64,000 nucleotides of DNA from contig CAWIIO010000003.1 in NCBI GenBank assembly GCA_963836265.1, positions 124,001-188,000 of the forward strand, written 5' to 3'. Position 1 is the stretch's first letter, and every line of letters starts with the position of its first letter. The translations under genes were made by a program, and so were the position numbers. Below are positions 1 to 7,423 of the stretch, one piece after another. This DNA comes from CAIWHR01 sp963836265. GTDB taxonomy: Bacteria > Pseudomonadota > Gammaproteobacteria > Burkholderiales > Casimicrobiaceae. The notes beneath the pieces were generated by a model. It saw only the letters and a program-made list of their open reading frames with translations, made no database searches and was not told where the DNA came from.

Positions 1-17
1 GAACCGGGAGACGCAAA

Positions 18-740
18 ATGGAAAAGCGGCAGGAGCTCTACAAGGGGAAGGCGAAGACCGTCTACGCGACGGACGACCCGCATCGGCTCATCATGCACTA
101 TCGCGACGACGTTTCGGCGTTCGACGGGGCGAAGCTCGCGAAGCTCGAGCAGAAGGGCGAGACGAACAACAAGATCAACGCCTACGTCATGGGCAAACTC
201 GCGGCGGTCGGCGTGCCGACCCATTTCGTCCGCGTGCTGAACGAGCGCGAGTCGCTGGTCAAGGCGCTGAAGATGATCCCGGTCGAATGCGTCGTGCGCA
301 ACATCTGCGCGGGCTCGATGGCGAAGCGCTACGGGATCGCCGAGGGCACGCGGCTTCCCGAGCCCATCTTCGAGTTCTTCCTGAAGAGCGACGCGTTGCA
401 CGATCCGCTATGCAACGACGATCACATTCGGGTGCTTCGCTGGGCCACCGCCGAGGACATTGCCGCGATGCGCGAGCTCACGCACAAGGTCAATGGCGTG
501 CTGAAGCCCCTGTTCTCCGGCGCCGGGATGGACCTCGTCGACTACAAGCTCGAGTTCGGGCATCCGACCGACGATCCGGCGGCGCCGCTCGTGCTGGGCG
601 ACGAGTTCACGCCCGACGGCTGCCGGTTGTGGGACGCAAAAACCGGAGAGAAAATGGACAAGGACCGCTTCCGCCGCGATCTGGGCGGCGTAATCGATCA
701 CTATCGCGAGGTCGCGCAGCGAATCGGCGCACCGCTGTAA
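18..740 (+). CDS. purC: SAICAR synthase (phosphoribosylaminoimidazole-succinocarboxamide synthase)
   Basis: Cytosolic enzyme of de novo purine synthesis; it joins aspartate to CAIR at the cost of ATP. The 240-residue length is that of the short single-domain bacterial enzyme. The nucleotide loop LYKGKAKTVYAT is at residues 7-18, SAFDG at 33-37 and VECVVRN at 89-95. GDEFTPDGCRLWD lies near the C-terminal third, as in the family. The start has a clear ribosome site (GGGAG, 8 nt before ATG). The next gene on this strand is far downstream, so this is probably the last gene of a transcript entering from the left edge. Confidence 0.96.
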   Translation: MEKRQELYKGKAKTVYATDDPHRLIMHYRDDVSAFDGAKLAKLEQKGETNNKINAYVMGKLAAVGVPTHFVRVLNERESLVKALKMIPVECVVRNICAGSMAKRYGIAEGTRLPEPIFEFFLKSDALHDPLCNDDHIRVLRWATAEDIAAMRELTHKVNGVLKPLFSGAGMDLVDYKLEFGHPTDDPAAPLVLGDEFTPDGCRLWDAKTGEKMDKDRFRRDLGGVIDHYREVAQRIGAPL

Positions 741-823
741 TCGGTCGCGCGCGACGGGAGTGATCGCGGCACGCACCCGTGCGCGGCTGCCGAGGCGGGA
801 GTGCTCCCGAAAGCAAGAGCAAA

Positions 824-847
824 ACGGGCCGGCATTCGCCGGCCCGT
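824..847 (-). terminator. Rho-independent terminator of the small lipoprotein gene
   Basis: A perfect 10-bp stem (ACGGGCCGGC / GCCGGCCCGT) with a 4-nt loop lies 22 nt past the stop of the leftward lipoprotein gene. On the minus strand it is followed at once by TTTTGCTCTTG. It could also stop purC transcripts from the other side, although that side lacks a T-run. Confidence 0.75.
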
Positions 848-869
848 GTCGTCCAACGCGCGGCGAGAC

Positions 870-1112
870 TTACTTCTTCGGTTCTTCCTTCTTTTCCTCG
901 GTTGCCGGCGCGGCCGGCGCCATTGCCGGTGCAGCCGGAGCGGCGGCATCCTTCGGCGGCTCGGCGGGCTTCATCGCATCCGCTGACGGCGCAGGCGCGG
1001 GTGCCGGGGCCATCGCGGGTGCGGGGGGCTTCGGGGGCGGGGCGGGCTCTTGTTTGCTGCACGCAGCGAGCGCAAGCGCGGCGAGCGCAACGAGGATCAG
1101 CGACTTGTTCAT
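870..1112 (-). CDS. small Ala/Pro-rich lipoprotein
   Basis: An 80-residue secreted lipoprotein of unknown function. The start at MNKSLILVA has a good ribosome site (AAGGAAA) upstream. A signal peptide with a lipobox-like LALAAC places the lipidated cysteine at about residue 18. The mature part is low-complexity: Pro/Ala/Met-rich (PAPAMAPAPAPAP) with a Lys/Glu tail (EEKKEEPKK). Such a chain is probably disordered and could span periplasm or bind peptidoglycan, but that is inference. The frame stays open upstream of this start, but that part shows no protein-like features. About 200 bp without a gene follow upstream (1113-1311). Confidence 0.72.
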   Translation of the reverse strand: MNKSLILVALAALALAACSKQEPAPPPKPPAPAMAPAPAPAPSADAMKPAEPPKDAAAPAAPAMAPAAPATEEKKEEPKK

Positions 1113-1311
1113 GGTTCGTTTCCTTCGACGGGTAGCGGTGATGTTGGGTTGAAGTCGGAACGGATCGGTTGCCGCCAATCCGGGCATCGTCACCTGGGAC
1201 ACAACTTCTGCGGCGGAGCCTGAAACGACGAGGCAATCGACGCCGAATGCTATCACAAAGGCCTGTCGATTCAAAGGGATTGTGCGTTGCAACCTGCCGT
1301 TTCCGGCGAGC

Positions 1312-1836
1312 TCAGAGCCCCAGAATCGTCCCGGTGAGCCCCGGTTCGCCGGTGGCCCAGATTTCGTCGAGCCGATTGACGAGCGGACGCGCGAGGTGCG
1401 GCTCTTCGATCGCCAGCGCCGCACGCGGCTGCTCGACGTGAAAGCGATGCAGGAAGTGGCGGCCGTCGACGATCACGAGGGGATCCGATGCACCTTTGGC
1501 CTCGGCCCCGGTCTTGTAGATCGTGATGCGGTCGCTGAACAACTTCAGCAACGCGGTCAGACGCGGGCAGGAGGCTTCGAGCCAGCGCGTGTCGTGCACG
1601 ATGATCTCCAGCTTCGACGTGCGCGAACGGCGCAGGAATTCCGCGAGCTTCTCCGCGCGCACGGGAGAGTTCCAGCCCATCTCGGAGAGGTCGTAGTCGA
1701 ACACGCGGATCGAATGGTGGGCGAGTCCGACCAGCTCGTCGAGTGCCGCCACCTGCGCGGAGACGGTGGCGAGGGTTTCTTGGCGTGGCGCGGGCGCGTC
1801 GCTCGCATCGGGCGGTGTCTCAGTCGAGGTAGCCAT
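1312..1836 (-). CDS. conserved hypothetical protein, DUF7931-like, partner of roxA
   Basis: A 174-residue soluble protein with no signal peptide or membrane segment. It has features of a phospholipase-D-like fold without an obvious HKD motif: IRVFDYDLSEMGWNS near the start, LEIIVHDTRWLE in the middle and a late HFLHRFH. The resemblance to DUF7931 is from memory. It begins 17 nt inside the 3' end of roxA, so the two are almost certainly translated together. The ATG at 1836 was chosen because the frame upstream of it is only the antisense-like extension into roxA. Function is unknown; the overlap suggests a role tied to the ribosomal oxygenase. Confidence 0.7.
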   Translation of the reverse strand: MATSTETPPDASDAPAPRQETLATVSAQVAALDELVGLAHHSIRVFDYDLSEMGWNSPVRAEKLAEFLRRSRTSKLEIIVHDTRWLEASCPRLTALLKLFSDRITIYKTGAEAKGASDPLVIVDGRHFLHRFHVEQPRAALAIEEPHLARPLVNRLDEIWATGEPGLTGTILGL

Positions 1837-2974
1837 GGCGATACCAATCGTGGAGGAGGGCAGCCACTTCGCGGCCTGCAGCGCCGACCGCATTTGGAGG
1901 AAGCACGCGCGCGTTCGCAAGCTCGCGCATCGCCGCCGCTCCGGCCGTCGGCCACCGCCGCGCCGCGCCGTTGATGAACAACGTGCGGTCATCGTAGAGC
2001 AGTTGCGTGCGCGGGTCCAGTCGCACGCCGTTTTTGCGAGCCCGAGCGATGAACGCCGTTCGCGATAGCACCCGCGCTGGCGGGTCGAAAAATACGGTGG
2101 GCTTCGGTTCCGACAGCCAGCAACCGAGAAAGGAAGCGACCGTCGCGCGGTCCCACCGGATCGCGCCGAGCATTTCGGCACACCGACGCCGCATTGCGAC
2201 GCCGATTCTCGCCGGTTCGCGGGCAATCCGGATATCCGGATCCGTGTAACGCCCCGCGAGGTCCAGACGATCACGAAGGAAATCGAGGAACGCAACGACC
2301 AGCTCGTTCGCAGCCGGGGCGCGGAATCCGATGGAATACGTCGTGCATGCGTCGACGGCGATGCCGTCGTGCGCGCAGTCGGGCGGGAGGTAGAGCAGGT
2401 CGCCCGGCGCTAGCACCTGATCGTGCTCCGGCGCGAAGCGGCGGAGGATCTTGAGCGGCAGTCCGCGCTTGAGGGCGAGATCGTTCTGCCGCCCGTACCT
2501 CCAGCGGCGCCGTCCCGTCCCCTGGAGCAGGAAGACATCGTACGAATCGAAATGCGGTCCGACGCCTCCGCCCGGCGCGGCCAGGCTCACCATCAGATCG
2601 TCGAGGCGGGCGAACGGCAGGAAGGCGAAGCGGCGCAGCAGCGCGTCGGCAGCGGTCGAGTGCAGGTTCACCCCGTGGAGCAACAACGTCCAGTTGCGCG
2701 CGGGCAGCGCGCGAAAATCGGGCCGGCGAAACGGCCCGTGCTCGAGCGCCCAACGGGCGCCGTCGCGAATGACGAGGCGCGACTCGACGTCGTCGCGCAT
2801 CGCGAGCGTGGCGAGCTCCTTCGCGGTAAATAGGCCGGCGAAACGCGGGAACGCGCCCCGAACGAGCAGCGCCTTCTTCTGCCAATGGTGGCGCAGGAAT
2901 GCGGCGGCGTCGCCATTGCCCGGGAACAGCGGACCCGCCGCGGGCGATGCTCGGGGCGACGTCGCGGCAGGCAT
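1820..2974 (-). CDS. roxA: JmjC/cupin ribosomal protein arginine hydroxylase (RoxA/YcfD family)
   Basis: 2-Oxoglutarate and Fe(II)-dependent oxygenase; E. coli RoxA hydroxylates an arginine of ribosomal protein L16. The 384-residue product has the iron triad H141-x-D143 (GPHFDSYDVFLLQ) and a distal His202 in YLPPDCAHDG. These sit in a JmjC barrel, followed by the C-terminal winged-helix-like dimer region typical of the family. The start at MPAATS is supported by a TATAAT whose last base lies 7 nt before the ATG, so the mRNA may be leaderless. The gene overlaps the next one (DUF7931-like) by 17 nt. Confidence 0.88.
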   Translation of the reverse strand: MPAATSPRASPAAGPLFPGNGDAAAFLRHHWQKKALLVRGAFPRFAGLFTAKELATLAMRDDVESRLVIRDGARWALEHGPFRRPDFRALPARNWTLLLHGVNLHSTAADALLRRFAFLPFARLDDLMVSLAAPGGGVGPHFDSYDVFLLQGTGRRRWRYGRQNDLALKRGLPLKILRRFAPEHDQVLAPGDLLYLPPDCAHDGIAVDACTTYSIGFRAPAANELVVAFLDFLRDRLDLAGRYTDPDIRIAREPARIGVAMRRRCAEMLGAIRWDRATVASFLGCWLSEPKPTVFFDPPARVLSRTAFIARARKNGVRLDPRTQLLYDDRTLFINGAARRWPTAGAAAMRELANARVLPPNAVGAAGREVAALLHDWYRHGYLD

Positions 2975-3113
2975 GGGCCGATTATAGCGACGGGGAAGAG
3001 ACGATCCCATGCTGGGCTAGAATGACGCACCGACGCTTCGTCGATCGCCAGCGCGGACAGCGCACGCCGATCGTGGCCGCGTGGTCCTCTTCCTTTCTTC
3101 TCCCGGAGCTCCG
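2975..3113. promoter_or_regulatory. divergent promoter region between roxA and slyD
   Basis: The minus strand carries a perfect TATAAT at 2981-2986 directly in front of the roxA ATG. The plus strand carries TAGAAT at 3018-3023, about 90 nt before slyD. Neither has a convincing -35 at 17-18 bp, so the assignment rests on the -10 boxes and the divergent layout. Confidence 0.45.
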
Positions 3114-3605
3114 ATGAACATTTTGGCCAACACCGTCGTGACGCTCACCTTCCAGCTCTACGATTCCGAGGGCACGTTGCTCGAAGCGACCGACGAGCCC
3201 ATCACGTATTTGCATGGCGGGCACTCCGGCATGCTGCCGAAGCTCGAGGAAGCGCTCAACCTGAGGAAGATCGGCGACGCCGTGTCGGTCGACGTCGAGC
3301 CTATCGACGCGTTTGGCGATTACGATCCGGAACTCGTCAAGGTCGAGACGGCGGAGCGGCTGCCGCCCGAAGTCGAGGTCGGCATGCAGTTCGAGGCGTT
3401 CGCCAACCCCGACGACGACGCTGGAGGCACCGTCGTCTTCACCGTCACCGACATCGCCGAGGGCAAGGTCGTGCTCGACGGCAATCATCCGTGGGCGGGG
3501 AAGCGGCTGCGCTTCGATTGCCGGATCCTCGATGTGCGTGCGGCAACCGCCGAGGAAGTCGAGCACGGGCACGTGCACGGCGCGGGTGGACACCACCAGC
3601 ACTGA
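3114..3605 (+). CDS. slyD: FKBP-type peptidyl-prolyl isomerase, SlyD-like
   Basis: Cytosolic prolyl isomerase and chaperone that may also handle metal ions. The 163-residue protein has the FKBP half-motif GTLLEATDEPITYLHG and the inserted chaperone flap (DAFGDYDPELVKVE). It ends with a histidine-rich tail, HGHVHGAGGHHQH, a metal-binding feature of SlyD. The start at MNILANT has GGAG 6 nt upstream; the longer frame to 3081 lacks a ribosome site. It faces mutS across a repeat-filled spacer. Confidence 0.9.
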   Translation: MNILANTVVTLTFQLYDSEGTLLEATDEPITYLHGGHSGMLPKLEEALNLRKIGDAVSVDVEPIDAFGDYDPELVKVETAERLPPEVEVGMQFEAFANPDDDAGGTVVFTVTDIAEGKVVLDGNHPWAGKRLRFDCRILDVRAATAEEVEHGHVHGAGGHHQH

Positions 3606-3637
3606 CACGGTGCCCGGCGCAGCGCAACCGCAGAGTT

Positions 3638-3747
3638 GTCGTCCCCGCGACGGGGCGACCTCAGCCGCGTTCCACCCAAGACGCTGGATTCCCGCGTTCG
3701 CGGGAACGACGTCATCGATGATCGTCGTCCCCGCGAAGGCGGGGACC
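3638..3747. repeat. REP-like palindromic repeats between slyD and mutS
   Basis: Three short palindromes are packed together. GTCGTCCCCGCG-ACGGGGCGAC is at 3638-3659. A GATTCCCGCG/CGCGGGAA hairpin is near 3687, and a GTCCCCGC/GCGGGGAC hairpin near 3726-3746. The same consensus recurs at 7348, 35507-35705 and 57098 in this window, always between genes. Here it lies between convergent genes, where it may help end both transcripts. Confidence 0.7.
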
Positions 3748-3811
3748 CTGTGACTTTCGGAACTGCGGCCCCGTGGATCCCGTATCCCCGCGGCTGATGA
3801 TTAGATAGGTT

Positions 3812-6424
3812 CTAAGCGCGCCCGAGCAGTCTGCGGAGCTCGTACAGCGCCGCCAGGGCATCGCGCGGCGTCATCGTATCCGGATCGAGCGTCGCGAGCA
3901 TTGCAGCGATCGCGTCGGCATCGTTCGATGATGACGCAACCGGTTCCGGAGCCACCATCGTCACGCCGATCGGAGCGAAGAGGTCTGCCTGCCCCGTCGC
4001 CCCGGCGTTGAACTTGTCGAGCCGGGCGAGATAGCCCTTCGCGCGCCGGATCGCTTCGGCCGGCACCCCCGCGAGCTTTGCCACCTGCAGACCGTAGCTG
4101 CGGTTTGCAGGGCCTTCCTCCGCGGCGTGGAGGAACACGATGCCATGATTTCTTCCTTCTCCATGCTCGACGGCGTCGAAGTGCAGATTCGCGCAGCCGT
4201 CGATTTCCGCGGGCAGCGCGGTCAGCTCGAAATAATGCGTGGCGAACAGCGCGAGGCTGCGATTCCTTTCGGCGAGCTGATGCGCGATCGCCCACGCGAG
4301 CGCGAGACCGTCGAACGTCGACGTGCCGCGGCCGATCTCATCGATCAGCACGAGGCTCTTCGGCGTCGCGCGGTGCAGGATCGCCGCCGCCTCCGTCATC
4401 TCGACCATGAACGTCGAGCGTCCGCCGGCGAGATCGTCGGCCGCGCCGATTCGCGTGTGAATCGCGTCCAGTGGACCGACCTCGGCGCTTGTCGCCGGCA
4501 CGAACGAGCCGCAGTAGGCGAGGAGCGCGATCACCGCGGTCTGTCGCATGTACGTGGACTTGCCGCCCATGTTCGGCCCGGTGATGATCAGCAGGCGCCG
4601 ATCGGGGCGCAGCACGAGATCGTTCGGGATGAACGCGTCCACCTGCTGCTCGACGACGGGATGGCGTCCCCCGCGAATTGCAAGTCCGGGAGCGGGAGTG
4701 AAAATCGGGCGCGCGAGATCGAGCGCTTCGGCGCGCTCGGCGAGCGTCGCGAGCACGTCGAGGGTCGCGAGCGCCACGGCGGCCTCCTGCAGTGCCGGAA
4801 TGGCGGGTGCAAGCGCGACGAGCACCGCGTCGTAGAGGAATTTTTCGCGGGCCAGCGCGCGCTCCTGTGCGGACAGCGCCTTGTCCTCGAACGCCTTGAG
4901 CTCGGGCGTGATGTAGCGTTCGGCGTTCTTGAGCGTCTGCCGCCGTCGATAGTCGTCGGGGATCTTCTGCGCGTTCGCGTTCGTAACCTCGATGTAGAAG
5001 CCGTGGACACGGTTGTACTCGACCTTGAGGTTCGCGATGCCGGTGCGAGCGCGCTCGCGTGCTTCCAGCGCGACCAGGAACTCGCCGGAGCGGCCGTCGA
5101 TCGCGCGCAGCTCGTCGAGCTCGGGGTCGTAGTCCTTTGCAATGACGCCGCCGTCGCGTACCTGCGCCGCCGGCTCCCGTGCGATCGCCCGCCCAAGGAG
5201 CTTTACCCACTGCGGATCGACATCGAGATCGGCGGCGAGCGTCGCGACGAGCGGTGCGTCGGCGTCGGCAAGCACCGCGCGAATCGCGGGCAGCCGCGCC
5301 AGCGTATCGCGCAGCCCCGCGAGATCGCGCGGGCGCACGGATGCGAGCGCGATACGCGCCGCGATGCGCTCGACATCCACGGTCGCCGAGAGCTCGTGAA
5401 TCAGCGCACGGCGTGCCGCGGGGTCCGCTACCCACTGCGCGACGGCGCCCTGTCGCGATGCGGCGACTTCCTGCGAGCGCAGCGGATGCGTGAGCCATTG
5501 GCGCAGCAGCCGGCTCCCCGCGGCGGTATCGCAACCGTCGAATAGCGACAGGAGCGTCGGCGCCGGCTCGCCGCGCAGCGTTTGGGTGATCTCGAGATTG
5601 CGCCGCGTCGCGGCATCGAGCAGCAGGTATTCGCTTTCGCTTTCGACCGTCAGCGCGCGGATGTGGGCGAGCGCCGATTGCTGCGTCGACGCCGCGTATC
5701 CGAACAAGGCGCCGGCGGCGCCGATGGCGAGATCGCGGTCCTCGACGCCGAAGGCCGTGAGGTCGAGCATGCCGAAGTGCGTTGCCAGCGCACGCGTCGC
5801 CGCGGCGGCGTCGAACTGCCACGCCGCGAGCGCACGCGTCGGCACCGCGCCTTCGGCAAAAGGCGACGCCGCATCCTCCGGCAGCAGGAGTTCCGCGACG
5901 TCGAGGCGTTCGAGCGCGGCGGCAGCTTCCGACGGCGCAATCTCGGTCAGCGTGAACCGCCCCGACGCCAGATTGAGCCACGCGATGCCGATCCGGTGCT
6001 TGCCCGGGTTGAACGCGACGAGCAGGCTGTCGCGCTTTGCGTCGAGAAGTCCCGCGTCGGTCAGGGTGCCCGGCGTGACCACACGCAATACCTTGCGCTC
6101 GACCGGACCCTTGCTGGTCGCGGGATCGCCGATCTGCTCGCAGATTGCGACCGACTCGCCCAGCTTCATCAGGCGCGCAAGATAACCGTCGACGGCGTGG
6201 AAGGGCACACCGGCCATCGGGATCGCCGTACCCGCCGACTGTCCGCGCGCGGTCAGCGTGATGTCGAGCAATCGGGCCGCGCGCTTGGCGTCGTCGTAGA
6301 ACAGCTCATAGAAGTCGCCCATCCGGTAGAAAAGAAGCTTGTCCGGATGCTCCGCCTTGGCACGGAAATACTGCTGCATCATCGGCGTGTGTGCCGAGAC
6401 CGACGTGGCGTCCGTCGCCTTCAT
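3812..6424 (-). CDS. mutS: DNA mismatch repair ATPase MutS
   Basis: Mismatch sensor of methyl-directed repair. The 870-residue protein is full length. The mismatch-reading Phe-x-Glu is F38-Y-E40 in FYRMGDFYELF. The Walker A GPNMGGKST is at about residues 615-624, with the Walker B region VLIDEIGRGTSTFDG after it. The C-terminal helix-turn-helix and tail end with LYELRRLLGRA. The ATG overlaps the stop of the upstream vapC-like gene (ATGA), so there is no room for a private promoter in the gap. mutS is therefore predicted to be expressed, at least partly, from the toxin-antitoxin promoter. No muts-recA-type neighbours are present. Confidence 0.97.
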   Translation of the reverse strand: MKATDATSVSAHTPMMQQYFRAKAEHPDKLLFYRMGDFYELFYDDAKRAARLLDITLTARGQSAGTAIPMAGVPFHAVDGYLARLMKLGESVAICEQIGDPATSKGPVERKVLRVVTPGTLTDAGLLDAKRDSLLVAFNPGKHRIGIAWLNLASGRFTLTEIAPSEAAAALERLDVAELLLPEDAASPFAEGAVPTRALAAWQFDAAAATRALATHFGMLDLTAFGVEDRDLAIGAAGALFGYAASTQQSALAHIRALTVESESEYLLLDAATRRNLEITQTLRGEPAPTLLSLFDGCDTAAGSRLLRQWLTHPLRSQEVAASRQGAVAQWVADPAARRALIHELSATVDVERIAARIALASVRPRDLAGLRDTLARLPAIRAVLADADAPLVATLAADLDVDPQWVKLLGRAIAREPAAQVRDGGVIAKDYDPELDELRAIDGRSGEFLVALEARERARTGIANLKVEYNRVHGFYIEVTNANAQKIPDDYRRRQTLKNAERYITPELKAFEDKALSAQERALAREKFLYDAVLVALAPAIPALQEAAVALATLDVLATLAERAEALDLARPIFTPAPGLAIRGGRHPVVEQQVDAFIPNDLVLRPDRRLLIITGPNMGGKSTYMRQTAVIALLAYCGSFVPATSAEVGPLDAIHTRIGAADDLAGGRSTFMVEMTEAAAILHRATPKSLVLIDEIGRGTSTFDGLALAWAIAHQLAERNRSLALFATHYFELTALPAEIDGCANLHFDAVEHGEGRNHGIVFLHAAEEGPANRSYGLQVAKLAGVPAEAIRRAKGYLARLDKFNAGATGQADLFAPIGVTMVAPEPVASSSNDADAIAAMLATLDPDTMTPRDALAALYELRRLLGRA

Positions 6425-6837
6425 GCCACCAGCCTGAATCCGACCATTGCGAAATGATGATCGAATGTGAATGCACGTCGGATGCGAGCGCGTTTCATGA
6501 TGGTGAAACTCGTGGCATCGACCGCCGACAGCTTGTGCAGGTCAGCGCGGCGAAAGTATTCCCACGACTCCTCGAGATCGCGCAGCTCGCAGGGAAGAAT
6601 CCGGACCGTGCCGGGCTTGTAGATCGAATTTTTCCACACCAGCGCCACGTCGCGGGCGGCATTGCGCTCGAAGAACGTGAACGTCTCGATGACGACGGGG
6701 ACCGACGTGTGAAGCTTGGCGCCGGCGGCGTGGAGGATATCCCAATGCTCCCGAGCCTGCGCGTGGAACGGATCGCGCGAGAGCGCAAGGGCGATCCACG
6801 CCCCGCTATCGACAAAAGCGGCCTCGCCCTGCCGCAT
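6421..6837 (-). CDS. vapC: PIN-domain ribonuclease toxin, VapC-like
   Basis: Predicted Mg-dependent RNase toxin of a type II toxin-antitoxin pair. The 138-residue length is normal for VapC. All four acidic metal-site positions are visible: D10 (AFVDSG), E51 (VVIETF), D107 (SAVDATS) and D126 (FTFDHHF). It starts in a TGATG overlap with the antitoxin stop and ends in an ATGA overlap with the mutS start, so the three genes form one translationally coupled chain. The RNA target cannot be read from the sequence. A non-toxic PIN domain protein is possible, but the partner antitoxin argues against it. Confidence 0.87.
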   Translation of the reverse strand: MRQGEAAFVDSGAWIALALSRDPFHAQAREHWDILHAAGAKLHTSVPVVIETFTFFERNAARDVALVWKNSIYKPGTVRILPCELRDLEESWEYFRRADLHKLSAVDATSFTIMKRARIRRAFTFDHHFAMVGFRLVA

Positions 6838-7046
6838 CAGACTTCGTTGTGAACGCTATCGTGGTCGGTCGACGGACGCTTGGGTTCTCCGTCCCAGATG
6901 GCGACGGGGCCGGCGGCCTCGGGCTTCAACACCGCCTTGCGGATCGCTTCACGGACCACTTCTGCGACGCTGCGACCCGAGCGCGCTGCTGCCTTGCGCA
7001 GCGCAACGAGCTCTTCCTTGCGCAGGTACACCTGGGTTTTTTCCAT
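6837..7046 (-). CDS. vapB: ribbon-helix-helix antitoxin, VapB/CopG-like
   Basis: A 69-residue antitoxin. The N-terminal beta strand KTQVYLRKEELVAL and two helices ending in RSVAEVVREAIRKAVL form a typical ribbon-helix-helix DNA-binding fold. The remaining C-terminal tail (about residues 44-69) would be the flexible toxin-binding part. The ATG at 7046 has no ribosome site, but a -35/-10 pair ends 7 nt before it, which fits a leaderless mRNA. An alternative ATG at 7070 would put the start inside the operator. The predicted role is to neutralise VapC and repress the vapB-vapC-mutS transcript. Confidence 0.82.
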   Translation of the reverse strand: MEKTQVYLRKEELVALRKAAARSGRSVAEVVREAIRKAVLKPEAAGPVAIWDGEPKRPSTDHDSVHNEV

Positions 7047-7082
7047 GTATGTCAGTTTAGTTTCAATCATGACATACGTCAA
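7047..7082 (-). promoter_or_regulatory. vapB-vapC-mutS promoter with overlapping operator
   Basis: The minus strand reads TTGACG, a 17-bp spacer, then TAAACT, ending 7 nt before the vapB ATG. The core of this promoter is covered by an inverted repeat with 8-bp perfect arms, GTATGTCA (7047-7054) and TGACATAC (7070-7077), whose centres are 23 bp apart (about two helical turns). This is the spacing expected for two ribbon-helix-helix dimers on one DNA face. Autorepression by VapB-VapC is inferred. Confidence 0.7.
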
Positions 7083-7423
7083 GCCGGGCCTGCGGAACGA
7101 GGCGCGCGCTGCGACGGCGCCGACTCGGCCTACGGCGATAGCGGTGGATGACGGTGGCATGCCTACGTGACGGGCTCGACGACGGGTGGCTTTCCTGCGA
7201 CTTCGGGCGCTTATCAAGTGGCGCACGGCGAAGGTATCTTCGATGCCTTTGTGACTATGATGAACGCCACCGGTACGGCGCTCGACGGCAGGCGAGGGCA
7301 AAACGCGAAGTACGCGGTGGAGTGGACGTCGCGGCAAGAGACACTCGGTCCCCGCCTGCGCGGGGACGACGAGTGGGCGAGATCTGGGGCACAATGCTCG
7401 TAGAACTTTCTGCGCGCGCTCTC
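7083..7423. other. 341-bp gene-free spacer between vapB and hutH
   Basis: It separates divergent transcripts. The only recognisable structure is one REP-like hairpin (GTCCCCGC/GCGGGGAC, 7348-7367). CACAAT (7391-7396) could be a -10 box for hutH or merely precede its alternative ATG at 7394. No protein-like reading frame or RNA gene was seen. Confidence 0.5.
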
